The notes under the pieces are model-generated. The model saw only the letters and a list, made by a program, of their open reading frames with translations. It was not told the DNA's origin and ran no database searches. From Variovorax ginsengisoli (GTDB lineage: Bacteria; Pseudomonadota; Gammaproteobacteria; Burkholderiales; Burkholderiaceae_C), in NCBI RefSeq assembly GCF_006438845.1, contig NZ_RCZJ01000001.1:682001-746000 (forward strand): DNA of 64,000 bases. The letters are read 5' to 3'. The position numbers were made by a program, and so were the translations under genes. Positions within the stretch are counted from its first letter, which is position 1. Every line of letters starts with the position of its first letter. Of the stretch, positions 32,909 through 44,971 are shown one piece after another.

Positions 32909-32924
32909 CTGTATTTTTAAACAG
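32909..32924. promoter_or_regulatory. LexA (SOS) box, distal, near consensus
   Basis: CTGTATTTTTAAACAG is a strong match to the LexA consensus (CTGTATATATATACAG). With the adjacent box the dimers would sit 19 bp apart centre to centre, like the paired operators of E. coli lexA. The box is only 21 bp from the divergent asparaginase start, so it could affect both genes. Confidence 0.88.
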
Positions 32925-32944
32925 TTTCCCGGACTTTGCAAGCT

Positions 32945-33937
32945 ATGGTGACGAAAAGTGAACTGAACCGACGTGTGGTGGTGCTCGGCACCGGCGGCAC
33001 CATCGCCGGGCGCGCCAGTTCGGTCAGCGACAACATTGGGTACAGCGCGGCGCAGGTCGGCATCGAAGAGTTGGTGCGGCATCTCGATCTTTCTGACGAG
33101 ATCACGCTGGTGTGCGAACAGATCGCTCAGATCGACAGCAAGGACATGACGTTCGCGGTGTGGCAAGCGCTTGCCGCGCGCTGCGCACATTGGTTGGCGC
33201 AAGACGATGTTCAAGGCATCGTCATCACCCATGGCACCGACACCCTGGAAGAAACCGCGTTCTTCCTCCAGTCGGTATTGGCGCCCAGCAAGCCCGTGGT
33301 GATCACATGCGCCATGCGCCCGGCGAGCGCCTTGGCGCCGGACGGCCCTCAGAACGTTCGCGACGCCATTTTTGTCGCGGCGAGCGACGGCGCGCTTGGC
33401 GTGACCGTCGTCTGCGCAGGCACGGTGCACGGAGCGCTCGACGTGCAGAAAGTCCACACGTACCGCCTCGACGCGTTCACATCGGGCGACAGCGGTCCGC
33501 TTGCCTATGTGGAGGAGGGCGCGCTGCGGCAGTTGCGGGTCTGGCCGAGGGCGGAGGGCACGGCGCCCCCCTTGCTCGCCCGTGTCGTAGATACCGATGC
33601 CGCGCTGTGGCCGCGGGTTGAGATTCTGACCAGCCATGCCGGTGCGCGCGGCGACCTGATTGATGCGTTGGTCGAGGTCAAGCGCGCCGGCGCACCGAAC
33701 GCGCTTCAGGGTTTGGTGCTGGCTGCGACGGGCAACGGCACGCTGCACAGGGACCTGGAGGCGTCGGCGATGCGAGCCCAGGCGGAGGGCGTGTCGGTGG
33801 TGCGGGCCACGCGTTGCGCCGAAGGCCGCATCCTTGCGCTGCCCGGCGCATCGGTGCGAGACGCGGGCGGTCTGACACCCGTCAAAGCCCGCGTCGCGCT
33901 GATGCTGGAACTGCTGCTAGCTGAGCCGCTCGACTGA
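32945..33937 (+). CDS. L-asparaginase (type I/II family)
   Basis: Hydrolyses asparagine to aspartate and ammonia. The 330 aa protein has both catalytic threonine motifs, VLGTGGTIAG near the N-terminus and ITHGTDTLEETAFF in the middle, with the lysine-loop equivalent in TCAMRPASA. No signal peptide is seen, so it is probably cytoplasmic. The ATG at 32945 has no obvious Shine-Dalgarno. Its start region abuts the lexA operators, and it converges with adk at its 3' end. Confidence 0.88.
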   Translation: MVTKSELNRRVVVLGTGGTIAGRASSVSDNIGYSAAQVGIEELVRHLDLSDEITLVCEQIAQIDSKDMTFAVWQALAARCAHWLAQDDVQGIVITHGTDTLEETAFFLQSVLAPSKPVVITCAMRPASALAPDGPQNVRDAIFVAASDGALGVTVVCAGTVHGALDVQKVHTYRLDAFTSGDSGPLAYVEEGALRQLRVWPRAEGTAPPLLARVVDTDAALWPRVEILTSHAGARGDLIDALVEVKRAGAPNALQGLVLAATGNGTLHRDLEASAMRAQAEGVSVVRATRCAEGRILALPGASVRDAGGLTPVKARVALMLELLLAEPLD

Positions 33938-33961
33938 GAGGCCGCCCGCGACGGCGACCGA

Positions 33962-34636
<675 letters not shown>

Positions 34637-34741
34637 TTAGATTTCTGTCGCGCCGTGCCGGCCGAAAGGGCAAAAGGCAGGGCGGAATTGCATCGAGGAT
34701 AGCACGCTGTTTTCGTGACTAAATGCCGTTCCGCGAGGCGC

Positions 34742-35497
34742 TCAGGGCGTGCTGAACAGCGCGCGGACACGGGCCAGATCTTCCGGTGTGTCGACACCGG
34801 GCCCCGGGTTGTCCGCACTCACATGCACCGCGATGCGATGCCCGTGCCACAGTGCACGGAGCTGCTCCAGCGCTTCGGTGGCTTCGACCGGTGCCGGCGC
34901 GAGATGGGGAAATGCGCGAATGAATCCGGCGCGATAGCCGTAAATTCCAATGTGCCTCAGCGGTGCCTGCGCGGTTGGCACGGCGCCCGCGCCATCACGC
35001 CACCAGGGGATCGGTGCGCGGCTGAAATACATCGCATGGCCGCGTGCATCGAGCACCACCTTGACCACGTTCGGATTGCCGAATTCCTCGGCCGTTTCGA
35101 TCGCATGCGCCGCGGTGCTCATGACCGCATCGCGCTGCATCGCCAGCACCGTCGCCACGGCGTCGATGAGGGCGGGCGCGATGAGCGGTTCGTCGCCCTG
35201 CACGTTGACCACGATCGCATCGTCCGGGAGGGCGAGTTGCGTGCAGGCCTCGGCCAGCCGGTCGCTACCGCTCGGATGGTCGGTGCGTGTGAGCAGTGCC
35301 TCGATGCCATGTGCGGCGCATGCATCGACAATTCTGGCGTCGTCCGCCGCCACGACCACGCGCATGGCGCCCGACGCCGAGGCGCGCTGGGCCACCCGCA
35401 CGATCATCGGCATGCCACCGATGGCGGCCAGCGGTTTGTCGGGCAGACGCGTGGATGCGAGCCGGGCAGGAATCAGGACGGTGAAGGGCACGTTCAT
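34742..35497 (-). CDS. kdsB: 3-deoxy-manno-octulosonate cytidylyltransferase
   Basis: Activates Kdo as CMP-Kdo for addition to lipid A. The 251 aa nucleotidyltransferase has the N-terminal signature [14 protein letters not shown], the VNVQGDEP segment with metal-binding Asp, and the YGYRAGF region near the C-terminus. Position in the lpxK-Trm112-kdsB block is conserved and fits the lipid A/Kdo theme. Confidence 0.96.
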   Translation of the reverse strand: MNVPFTVLIPARLASTRLPDKPLAAIGGMPMIVRVAQRASASGAMRVVVAADDARIVDACAAHGIEALLTRTDHPSGSDRLAEACTQLALPDDAIVVNVQGDEPLIAPALIDAVATVLAMQRDAVMSTAAHAIETAEEFGNPNVVKVVLDARGHAMYFSRAPIPWWRDGAGAVPTAQAPLRHIGIYGYRAGFIRAFPHLAPAPVEATEALEQLRALWHGHRIAVHVSADNPGPGVDTPEDLARVRALFSTP

Positions 35498-35558
35498 GGC
35501 GTGAGCGATCGGCGGAGTCGCCGACGGTGGCGAGGCAGCAAAGGGGATTTGGGTCGGC

Positions 35559-35741
35559 TCAAAGGCCCAGTTCTTCGTCGGAGAGCGTGCGCGCTTCGTT
35601 TTCGAGCAGCACCGGGATGCCGTCGCGAACAGGGTAGGCCAGTCGAGCGCTGCGGGAGATCAGCTCGCGCTTGTCGGCGTCCCAATGCAAAGGCCCCTTG
35701 GTGACGGGGCAGACGAGCAGTTCAAGAAGCTTGGTGTCCAT
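35559..35741 (-). CDS. Trm112-family protein (UPF0434/YcaR)
   Basis: Small 60 aa protein of the Trm112/YcaR family, whose relatives can act as partners of methyltransferases. The core [16 protein letters not shown] has only one Cys at the usual CPxCKGPL position (Thr replaces the second) and no later cysteines, so zinc binding is unlikely here. The ATG at 35741 overlaps the end of lpxK by 20 bp, implying coupled translation. Confidence 0.88.
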   Translation of the reverse strand: MDTKLLELLVCPVTKGPLHWDADKRELISRSARLAYPVRDGIPVLLENEARTLSDEELGL

Positions 35742-36699
35742 CGAGCGATGATAGCTTTGCGTCGAGCGCCGCCAGGAAGGCCGGCTCGGGCGTGAAGCAC
35801 AGCGGCACGGCGAGCGCATCGGGTTGGCGCCGCCAGAGTTTCAGTGCATCCTTTTCCGTGCAAAGCACCGTGGCGTCGGCGCTGGGCACCAGTGCCCAAT
35901 CTTCGAAGTCATGGTGATCGGGCAGCGCGATGCATTGGCGCAACGCCAGCCCGCGTTCGCTCAGCATGACGAAGAACGAGGCGGGCTTGGCGATCGCCGC
36001 GACCGCCACCAAGGTGCGGCCCTGCAGCGTCGCCAGCGGCACGCGGGTGCCATCGCTGCGCACCGCGTCGTCGGCCAGAGAGCGTCTAGCCGTGTAACCC
36101 GCAAAAGCGGGGCGAACGCCAGTGTGCAGCACCAGATCGCTGCGGCGCGGCCAGCGCTCCCGCAATGGGCCCGCCGGCAGCAGCCAGCCGTTGCCCACCC
36201 CCCGATCGTCGAAGACGCAGATCTCGACATCGCGTGCCATCGCCAGATGCTGCAGGCCGTCGTCACTGACGATCACACGAACGTCGGGGTGGGCGTGGCA
36301 CAGCGCGCGGGCTGCATCGATCCGCCGGCGCGCCACGAACACGGGCGCCCCGGTTCTGCGCAGCAGCGCCGGCTCGTCGCCGACATCGCGCGGATCGCTG
36401 TCCAGCTGCACCTCGCGGCAGTCGGTAGTACGGCGGCCGTAACCACGCGAGACAATGCCGACTGCCATGCCTTCGCTTCGAAGATGCTCCACCACGGCCA
36501 TCACCACCGGCGTCTTGCCCGCGCCGCCTGCCACCACATTGCCGACGACAACCACCGGCACACCGGCGCTTTCTGTTGCGAGCCAACCCGCACCGTAGAG
36601 TGCGCGCCGCAGCGCCGTCAGGGCTCCGAAGAGTTGCGAGACCGGCCAGAGCAGCCGCGCGACTGTGCCGCGCGCGAGCCAGACGCGCTGGAGCGTCAA
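35722..36699 (-). CDS. lpxK: Tetraacyldisaccharide 4'-kinase LpxK
   Basis: Phosphorylates the lipid A disaccharide at the 4' position at the inner membrane. The 325 aa protein has an N-terminal amphipathic/hydrophobic region, the P-loop GGAGKTPVV (about residues 57-66), the VSRGYGR segment and the DDGLQHL motif used in catalysis. It starts 1 bp after the exbD stop and overlaps the Trm112 gene at its end. Confidence 0.95.
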   Translation of the reverse strand: MTLQRVWLARGTVARLLWPVSQLFGALTALRRALYGAGWLATESAGVPVVVVGNVVAGGAGKTPVVMAVVEHLRSEGMAVGIVSRGYGRRTTDCREVQLDSDPRDVGDEPALLRRTGAPVFVARRRIDAARALCHAHPDVRVIVSDDGLQHLAMARDVEICVFDDRGVGNGWLLPAGPLRERWPRRSDLVLHTGVRPAFAGYTARRSLADDAVRSDGTRVPLATLQGRTLVAVAAIAKPASFFVMLSERGLALRQCIALPDHHDFEDWALVPSADATVLCTEKDALKLWRRQPDALAVPLCFTPEPAFLAALDAKLSSLDGHQAS

Positions 36700-36700
36700 G

Positions 36701-37141
36701 CTAGCGCCCCGCCTGTGCGGAGGATTGGGTGGCGAACGTGATTTGGCTCAGGCCGGCGCGGCGCGCAGCTTCCATCACCGTGATCACGGCCTGATGCGCC
36801 GCGCTCGCGTCGGCGCTGATGATCACCACGCTGTCCTTGCCGCCGCCGGTCGCTGCGCCCAGCGCCGCCACTACGGCCTCGATGCTTCGGTCGGGCAATG
36901 CGGTCTTGTTGATCGCATAACGGCCGTCGGCAGCCACAGCCACGATGACTTCCTTGGGGTGGTCGCGCTGCGCATCCACGTCGGCGACCGGAAGACGCAA
37001 CTGCATCTCGGTGAACTTGCTGTAGGTGGTCGACAGCATCAGGAAGATCAGCACGACCAACAGCACGTCGATGAACGGAATGAGGTTGATCTCCGGCTCG
37101 TCGCGCGCGCCGTGGCGGAAGTGCATGCGGGGCGGCTTCAT
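36701..37141 (-). CDS. exbD: Biopolymer transport protein ExbD/TolR family
   Basis: Proton-channel partner that energises a TonB- or TolA-type envelope motor. The 146 aa protein has a short cytoplasmic start and one membrane helix [19 protein letters not shown] containing the conserved channel Asp (about residue 25). A periplasmic domain follows. Whether it serves TonB or Tol transport cannot be decided; this exbB-exbD-lpxK order is widespread in betaproteobacteria. It lies 7 bp after exbB. Confidence 0.92.
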   Translation of the reverse strand: MKPPRMHFRHGARDEPEINLIPFIDVLLVVLIFLMLSTTYSKFTEMQLRLPVADVDAQRDHPKEVIVAVAADGRYAINKTALPDRSIEAVVAALGAATGGGKDSVVIISADASAAHQAVITVMEAARRAGLSQITFATQSSAQAGR

Positions 37142-37148
37142 GAGTGGC

Positions 37149-37781
37149 TCACTTGCGCAGGGTGTTCAGGTGCCGGGCAAACCGTTCGCCAGCGAGTTCC
37201 AGATTCATCAGGTACTCGTCGACACGGGTGCGGAAGTAGCGCCAGAGGATCAGCGTCGGAATCGCGACGATCAAACCGAAAGCGGTGTTGTAGAGCGCGA
37301 TCGAAATGCCGTGCGCAAGTTGCGCCGGATTGCCCGAGCCGACCGCACCACCCGTCGGCGATTGCGCGCCGAAGATCTCGATCATGCCGATCACCGTGCC
37401 CAGCAGACCCAGCAAGGGCGCCGACGAAGCGATGGTGGCCAGCGCCGGCAGCCAGCGCTCCAGCCGATGAGCCACGCTGCGGCCGGAAGCCTCCAGCGCG
37501 GCGCGCAGGTCTTCCTCGCTGCAGCGGGGGTTGGCATTCAACGCGCGAAAGCCGGCTGCCAGCACTTCGCCCAGTGCCGAGTTGCGTTCGAGCTTGGTCA
37601 CCACATCGGGGCCGGGAACATTGCTGCGCGACACCGTGATCGCCTCATCGAGCAGCTTCGCGGGGAGAACGCGCGACGTCCTAAGACTGGTGAAGCGCTC
37701 GATCACGAGGGCCAAGGCAAGCACCGAACAGGCGAGGAGTGGCCAGATGGGCCAACCCGCAGCAACTATGATGGAAAACAA
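37149..37781 (-). CDS. exbB: MotA/TolQ/ExbB proton channel family protein
   Basis: Inner-membrane channel subunit of about 210 aa with three membrane segments: about residues 5-25, a pair around 110-130 with SAPLLGLLGTVIGMIE, and 150-175. The GLLGTVIGM motif is typical of ExbB/TolQ. I chose a TTG start at 37781 because a strong GGAGG site lies 6 bases upstream. A longer frame starting at 37826 lacks such a site. It is the first gene of its operon and is divergent from xseA. Confidence 0.9.
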   Translation of the reverse strand: MFSIIVAAGWPIWPLLACSVLALALVIERFTSLRTSRVLPAKLLDEAITVSRSNVPGPDVVTKLERNSALGEVLAAGFRALNANPRCSEEDLRAALEASGRSVAHRLERWLPALATIASSAPLLGLLGTVIGMIEIFGAQSPTGGAVGSGNPAQLAHGISIALYNTAFGLIVAIPTLILWRYFRTRVDEYLMNLELAGERFARHLNTLRK

Positions 37782-38093
37782 GGAATTCCTCCGGCCCGTG
37801 GACTGCAAATGCGCGGCGATTATCACCGAGCGCCGGGTCTATGCAGCGGGGTGCTTTCTGTAGGCAACGGCGCACAGATTCTGTGGATAACTTTGTGATT
37901 AACCGCGCTGGGAACTCGCCCAAACCCGCATGAACAGGGGCTCGCATTGGGTCGACTTAATTTTGAGCAGCTACTTTTCCTTTGAAATCATGGACTTGCA
38001 CCACGACTCGTGCACGCTTTGGGGCTTAAAGCGCTCGGTGATCGGGCTGGGACACGATTGTGGAAGAGTCGCTGCCTTCAGGACTGTGCGCGC
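37782..38093. other. 312-bp intergenic region between exbB and xseA
   Basis: No gene is seen here. The region holds the promoters of two divergent units, but I see no convincing -35/-10 pair. It is locally AT-richer than its surroundings around 37950-37990. Its most distinct element is a perfect DnaA box at 37882-37890, listed separately. Confidence 0.5.
37882..37890 (-). promoter_or_regulatory. Perfect DnaA box (TTATCCACA) with a degenerate second copy
   Basis: TGTGGATAA on the plus strand is the exact complement of the DnaA box TTATCCACA. A related TGTGATTAA (two mismatches) starts 12 bp further at 37894-37902 in the same orientation. No cluster of boxes or AT-rich unwinding element is present, so this is not an origin. 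It could titrate DnaA or regulate exbB or xseA. Confidence 0.55.
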
Positions 38094-39404
38094 ATGAACA
38101 ACTCGGACACTGCGGTTGCTTCAGGCCCGCGCGTTTGGGACGTCGGCGCGTTGTGCCATGCGGTGGCCGATGCGCTCGATGCGCGCTTCAACCCCGTCGC
38201 GGTGCGCGGCGAAATTTCGGGCTTCTCGCGTGCAGCCAGCGGCCACTGCTATTTCTCTTTGAAGGACAGCAGCGGCCAACTGCGCTGCGCGATGTTTCGG
38301 CGCGCGGCGGGCCTGATCGATTTCTCTCCACGCGAGGGTGACCAGGTCGAGGTCCGTGGTCGTCTGGCGGTGTATGAGCCGCGTGGTGATCTGCAACTCA
38401 TCGTGGAGAGCCTGGTGCGCGCGGGACAGGGCGCACTGTTCGAGCAGTTTCTGCAACGGAAGGCCATGCTGGAGGCGGAGGGCCTTTTCGACATGGCGCG
38501 CAAGCGCCCGTTGCCTACGCTGCCACGGGCGATCGGTTTGGTGACCTCGCTCGGCGCCGCAGCCCTGCACGATGTCGTGACTGCGTTGCGCCGACGCGTG
38601 CCGCACATCCCGGTGGTGCTCGCGCCTGCAGCCGTGCAGGGCGCTGGCGCGCCCGCCGAACTGACACGCGCCTTGCGTTCGCTTTACACGCTCGACGTGC
38701 CGATCGACGTCGTCTTGTTGGTGCGTGGCGGAGGCTCGATCGAAGACCTGTGGGCCTTCAACGACGAAGGCCTTGCGCGCACCATCGTGCAGAGCCCGGT
38801 GCCGGTGATCAGTGGCATCGGCCACGAGACAGACTTCACCATCGCCGATTTCTGTGCCGATCTGCGCGCGCCGACGCCGACCGCCGCAGCCGAACTCGTG
38901 TCCGCACCGCGCGACGTCTGGCTTGGCGCGCTCGATGTGATCGCCCAGAAGCTCAGCGACGGTCTGGGTGAGCGGCTTGACGCACTCGGGCAGCGGCTCG
39001 ACCTGGCCTCCGGGCGATTGGGCCGGCCCTCGACCGCGGTGCTGCGGCAGCGACTGCGGCTCAGCCATGAAGCGCAGCGGCTGCGCTATGCGGTGACGTC
39101 GCAGCGTGAGCGGTCGGCACAGCGTCTTCAGAGGCTCGAGCAGACATTGCCATCGGCATGGCAGAGCCCATTCAAGCGTCAGGGCGAAGCGCTCGACCGG
39201 CTTGCCGCACGCTTAAGACTTGTCGATCCGGCGCTGGTGCTTCAACGCGGCTACGCCTGGCTGACCGACGCAAACGGCCAAGCGATCACGCGGACTGCGC
39301 AAGCGAAGCCAGGCGATACCGTGCGTGCGAGATTGGTCGACGGCAGCGTCGAGCTGAAAGTCGAGCGCAATGCAACGCGCCGCAAGCCGACGCAGGGCCA
39401 TTGA
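38094..39404 (+). CDS. xseA: Exodeoxyribonuclease VII large subunit
   Basis: Catalytic subunit of ExoVII, a metal-independent single-strand DNA exonuclease in mismatch repair and damage tolerance. The 436 aa protein has the N-terminal OB-fold (AVRGEISGFSRAASGHCYF) and the exonuclease core with RGGGSIEDLWAFNDE and SGIGHETDFTIADF. A long coiled-coil region follows, with a small C-terminal strand domain. The ATG at 38094 fits homologues; a longer frame from 38010 is not conserved. sodB follows after 47 bp. Confidence 0.95.
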   Translation: MNNSDTAVASGPRVWDVGALCHAVADALDARFNPVAVRGEISGFSRAASGHCYFSLKDSSGQLRCAMFRRAAGLIDFSPREGDQVEVRGRLAVYEPRGDLQLIVESLVRAGQGALFEQFLQRKAMLEAEGLFDMARKRPLPTLPRAIGLVTSLGAAALHDVVTALRRRVPHIPVVLAPAAVQGAGAPAELTRALRSLYTLDVPIDVVLLVRGGGSIEDLWAFNDEGLARTIVQSPVPVISGIGHETDFTIADFCADLRAPTPTAAAELVSAPRDVWLGALDVIAQKLSDGLGERLDALGQRLDLASGRLGRPSTAVLRQRLRLSHEAQRLRYAVTSQRERSAQRLQRLEQTLPSAWQSPFKRQGEALDRLAARLRLVDPALVLQRGYAWLTDANGQAITRTAQAKPGDTVRARLVDGSVELKVERNATRRKPTQGH

Positions 39405-39451
39405 ATCCTTTCTAGAATCATTGGTCCGACAACCAACCCACGAGCACAAAT

Positions 39452-40033
39452 ATGGAACACGTCCTGCCCCCTCTCCCTTACGCCCTCGATGCGCTGGCGC
39501 CCGAATATTCGAAGGAAACCCTCGAATTTCATTACGGCAAACACCACAACGCGTATGTCGTGAATCTGAACAACCTGCAGAAGGGCACGGAATTCGAGAG
39601 CATGACGCTCGAAGAAATCGTCAAGAAGTCCAGCGGCGGCATCTACAACAATTCCGCGCAGATCTGGAACCACACCTTCTTCTGGAACTGCATGAAGCCA
39701 CAAGGTGGCGGCGCGCCGGCTGGCGAGTTGGCCAAGGCGATCGATGCCAAGTGGGGCGGCTACGACGCCTTCAAGGAAGCTTTCGTCAAGTCGGCGGTTG
39801 GCAACTTCGGGTCCGGCTGGACGTGGCTCGTGAAAAAGACTGATGGCAGCGTCGACATCGTGAACACCGGCGCTGCCGGAACACCTTTGACCACCGCCGA
39901 TGTGGCCCTGTTGACGGTCGACGTCTGGGAGCATGCCTACTACATCGACTACCGCAACCTGCGCCCGAAGTTCGTCGAAACCTTCCTGGCCAAGCTGGTC
40001 AATTGGGAGTTTGCGCAAAAGAACTTCGGCTGA
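39452..40033 (+). CDS. sodB: Superoxide dismutase [Fe]
   Basis: Detoxifies superoxide in the cytoplasm. The 193 aa protein has all four metal ligands: H27 (FHYGKHH), H74 (IWNHTFFW), D157 and H161 (VDVWEHAYY). Overall features favour the Fe type over Mn. A TAGAAT -10-like hexamer at 39413-39418 precedes it without a clear -35. A good terminator follows. Confidence 0.96.
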   Translation: MEHVLPPLPYALDALAPEYSKETLEFHYGKHHNAYVVNLNNLQKGTEFESMTLEEIVKKSSGGIYNNSAQIWNHTFFWNCMKPQGGGAPAGELAKAIDAKWGGYDAFKEAFVKSAVGNFGSGWTWLVKKTDGSVDIVNTGAAGTPLTTADVALLTVDVWEHAYYIDYRNLRPKFVETFLAKLVNWEFAQKNFG

Positions 40034-40057
40034 ACGTCGCTGTTGCGCATCAAGAAC

Positions 40058-40079
40058 GCCGGCCCTGCGCCGGCTTTTT
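40058..40079 (+). terminator. Rho-independent terminator after sodB
   Basis: GCCGGC (40058-40063) pairs with GCCGGC (40069-40074) around a CCTGC loop and is followed by TTTTTCTTTTT. It lies 25 bp after the sodB stop and just before the convergent DUF192 gene end. Confidence 0.82.
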
Positions 40080-40098
40080 CTTTTTGGGGTGCGCGCCG

Positions 40099-40560
40099 CT
40101 AGCGGCGGGCCTTGAAGGCCTCGCCAGCGAGCTTTGCACCTTTCTTGATGTTCTTCTTTGCGAACCAGCCCTGGTTCATCTCCAGCACGAAGCGCACCGG
40201 CTCTTCGGAACAGTGGGAGTCGAGCGACAGCGGCTGCATATCGACCAGGTTGACGATGCGCCCATCGTCCGCGACGAATGCGGCGGTGAGCGGCAGCAGC
40301 GTGTTCTTCATCCAGAAGCACTGCGTCGTCGCCTGATCGAAAACGAAGAGCATGCCTTCGGCCTGCGGCATCTCTTTGCGGTGCATCAGACCGGTCTGTT
40401 GTTGCTGGGGCGTCAGTGCGAGTTGCGCATCGATCTGATACATGCCGGCGGAAATACGCGTGCGTGGTAAATCCAACTGTGGACTTTGGGCGAATGCAGG
40501 AACAACGGACATCCACAATGCCAGCAATGCGGGAGCGAAAATCTTGAGACGCGGGAACAT
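40099..40560 (-). CDS. DUF192 family secreted protein
   Basis: Protein of 153 aa with a signal peptide (to about residue 25, VPAFAQ) and a DUF192 domain marked by GLMHRKEMP, GMLFVF and FWMKNTLLPLTAAFV. DUF192 proteins are small periplasmic or secreted beta-barrels of unknown function. The ATG at 40560 gives a proper signal peptide; an earlier in-frame start at 40671 would bury it. No operon partner is close. Confidence 0.82.
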   Translation of the reverse strand: MFPRLKIFAPALLALWMSVVPAFAQSPQLDLPRTRISAGMYQIDAQLALTPQQQQTGLMHRKEMPQAEGMLFVFDQATTQCFWMKNTLLPLTAAFVADDGRIVNLVDMQPLSLDSHCSEEPVRFVLEMNQGWFAKKNIKKGAKLAGEAFKARR

Positions 40561-40639
40561 CGGATAGGACTTTTCGAAAGGGTCGGATCTGCGAGCGTAC
40601 CGAAGATGGGACGGCTTTGCCGACGGCATGGCGTGGACG

Positions 40640-40668
40640 AAAAAAAAGCGCTCCGAAGAACGCTTTTT
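40640..40668 (-). terminator. Rho-independent terminator after the small Ala/Lys-rich gene
   Basis: On the minus strand AAAAAGCG pairs with CGCTTTTT around a 10-base loop, followed by a run of T (complement of 40640-40647). It starts 17 bp past the stop of the gene at 40686-41012. The A/T-rich arms make it potentially bidirectional. Confidence 0.75.
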
Positions 40669-40685
40669 CACTGCGACGGCGTCGC

Positions 40686-41012
40686 TTACTTGGGCGTGCC
40701 GCCTTGCATCGACTTGGCCTTGACGCCGCCATTCTTGGCTGGGCGACGGGCATCGCGCGTTTCGGCGCGCTTTTCACCGGCCATGGCTGCCTTGTCGGTG
40801 CCGATGGCGCCGCCTTCAGGCGTCTTGTTGATGTCGCCACCGGCGCCCATCTTGACCTGACCAGCCGGCTTTGCAGCAACCTTGGCGTCTGCGCGCGCTT
40901 GCGGCTTGGTGTTGGTCACCGGCGCTTGCTCTGCCGCGGCACCGGGCGGGTTTTGAGCGTAGGCGCCCGCTGCAAAGAGACCGGCGATCATGAATGCGAG
41001 TGCTTTGTTCAT
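40686..41012 (-). CDS. Small secreted Ala/Lys-rich protein, unknown function
   Basis: Protein of 108 aa with a clear signal peptide (MNKALAFMIAGLFAAGAYA|Q) and a mature part that is low-complexity and rich in Ala, Lys, Gly and Pro. No domain is recognised. A GAGGAATTC Shine-Dalgarno region precedes the ATG at 41012. Such proteins are sometimes labelled TolA-like because of composition only. It is divergent from icd with a 185-bp gap and has its own terminator. Confidence 0.7.
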   Translation of the reverse strand: MNKALAFMIAGLFAAGAYAQNPPGAAAEQAPVTNTKPQARADAKVAAKPAGQVKMGAGGDINKTPEGGAIGTDKAAMAGEKRAETRDARRPAKNGGVKAKSMQGGTPK

Positions 41013-41197
41013 TTGGAATTCCTCGAGAAGTTGGATGAATACGCCTTCTGGCCAGCAGAAGGTGTGCAAACAACGAAGCCGAACCGGTGGCGGTTGACAC
41101 AGGCTCGTGCATTGGTGCTTGCGTCTAAAATTCTACGGCTATTACGAGGCCGGCGATTGCCTCGGCCCTCGAACGTTTCCCGGAAGTCCCTGAGTTC

Positions 41198-42457
41198 ATG
41201 TCCAGCTACGCGCACATTCAAGTTCCGACCGAAGGCCAGAGGATCAAGGTCAATGCGGACGATACGCTTGATGTGCCCGACCAGCCGATCATTCCGTTCA
41301 TCGAGGGCGATGGCACAGGGCGGGATATCACTCCAGTCATGCTGAGGGTGGTCGATGCGGCGATCTCGAAAGCTTACGACGGCCGCAAGAAGATCCATTG
41401 GATGGAAGTGTTCGCTGGTGAGAAAGCCACGCGGCTTTATGGACCTGACGTGTGGCTGCCGGAGGAAACGCTTCAGGCTGTCCGCGACTGTGTCTTGTCG
41501 ATCAAGGGCCCGCTAACGACGCCCGTGGGTGGCGGCATCCGCTCGCTCAACGTCGCTTTGCGGCAGCGGCTTGACCTCTACGCCTGCGTCCGACCCATCC
41601 AGTACTTCAAAGGCGTGCCCAGTCCGGTGCGAGCGCCGGAAAAGACGAACATGGTCATCTTTCGCGAGAACTCGGAAGACATCTACGCCGGGATCGAGTT
41701 CGAGGCAGGAAGCGACAAGGCTCGTCAACTCATCCGTTTTCTTCAGGAGGAAATGGGCGTTCGCTCGATCCGGTTCCCCGACACCTCCGGCCTCGGCATC
41801 AAGCCGGTGTCCCGCGAGGGCACAGAGCGCCTCGTGCGCAAGGCCATCCAGTACGCCATCGACAACGGCAGGCCGTCGGTCACGCTGGTGCACAAGGGGA
41901 ACATCATGAAGTTCACCGAGGGTAGCTTCCGTGATTGGGGCTACGCTCTCGCTGCCAGGGAATTCGGCGCCGAGTTGCTCGACGGCGGCCCGTGGATGCG
42001 GTTTCGCAATCCGAAGACCGGCAAGGACATCACTATCAAGGACAGCATCACCGACGCCTTCCTTCAGCAGATCCTGATGCGCCCAGCGGAATATTCCGTG
42101 GTAGCGACGCTCAACCTGAACGGAGATTACATCTCGGACGCCTTGTCGGCCCAGGTCGGCGGCATCGGGATCGCGCCGGGTGCGAACATGAGCGACACCG
42201 TGGCGATGTTCGAGGCCACCCATGGAACGGCACCGAAATATGCGGGCAAGGACTATGTGAATCCTTGTTCAGAAATCCTTTCGGCCGAAATGATGTTGCG
42301 CCACATGGGGTGGACCGAAGCGGCCGACCTGATCATCAGTGCCCTCCAGAAGTCGATCGCCAGCAAAAAGGTCACCTACGACTTTGCCCGGATGATGGAC
42401 AGCGCCACGCAGGTGAGTTGCTCGGGCTTCGGCCAGGTGATGATCGAACACATGTGA
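41198..42457 (+). CDS. icd: NADP-dependent isocitrate dehydrogenase, homodimeric type
   Basis: Oxidative decarboxylation of isocitrate to 2-oxoglutarate in the TCA cycle. The 419 aa protein matches the E. coli Icd type: substrate loop [13 protein letters not shown] with the phosphorylatable Ser, [10 protein letters not shown], the catalytic Lys segment [12 protein letters not shown], and [13 protein letters not shown]. It lies directly upstream of a second, unrelated isocitrate dehydrogenase gene with an 82-bp gap. Confidence 0.96.
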   Translation: MSSYAHIQVPTEGQRIKVNADDTLDVPDQPIIPFIEGDGTGRDITPVMLRVVDAAISKAYDGRKKIHWMEVFAGEKATRLYGPDVWLPEETLQAVRDCVLSIKGPLTTPVGGGIRSLNVALRQRLDLYACVRPIQYFKGVPSPVRAPEKTNMVIFRENSEDIYAGIEFEAGSDKARQLIRFLQEEMGVRSIRFPDTSGLGIKPVSREGTERLVRKAIQYAIDNGRPSVTLVHKGNIMKFTEGSFRDWGYALAAREFGAELLDGGPWMRFRNPKTGKDITIKDSITDAFLQQILMRPAEYSVVATLNLNGDYISDALSAQVGGIGIAPGANMSDTVAMFEATHGTAPKYAGKDYVNPCSEILSAEMMLRHMGWTEAADLIISALQKSIASKKVTYDFARMMDSATQVSCSGFGQVMIEHM

Positions 42458-42539
42458 AGGCCGCGGTCGAGCGGCGACAATCGAAGCGCCGGTGAAAGCC
42501 GGCAGTACCCAGACCATATGACATCAAGGACGTAGGCGA

Positions 42540-44777
<2,238 letters not shown>

Positions 44778-44824
44778 CCGAAGGCGCAGGGGCTCGGCCC
44801 CATGCGCCGATCCGGTGCCCGCAG

Positions 44825-44857
44825 CGCCCCGACGCCTCTCAAGCGTCGGGGCGTTTT
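44825..44857 (+). terminator. Rho-independent terminator after monomeric IDH
   Basis: An 11-bp perfect stem, CGCCCCGACGC (44825-44835) with GCGTCGGGGCG (44843-44853) and a CTCTCAA loop, is followed by TTTT. It ends the icd pair. Confidence 0.88.
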
Positions 44858-44971
44858 CGTTTCAGCAATAAACCTCGCTCGATGGCAACGGACGCCCTTG
44901 TTTTCTTCGTAACATGACGCCAAATCCAATGGCGTCGGCATGGCGCTTGCTCGCTCGATAGAATGAATTTC

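Noticed and set aside
37782..38093. Replication origin suggested by a DnaA box
   Set aside because: Only one perfect box and one poor copy, no AT-rich unwinding repeats, and no dnaA, dnaN or parAB nearby.
41093..41131. TTGACA at 41093-41098 and TAAAAT at 41126-41131 as an icd promoter
   Set aside because: The hexamers are individually good, but their spacing (27 bp) is far from 16-18 bp, so I do not call them one promoter.
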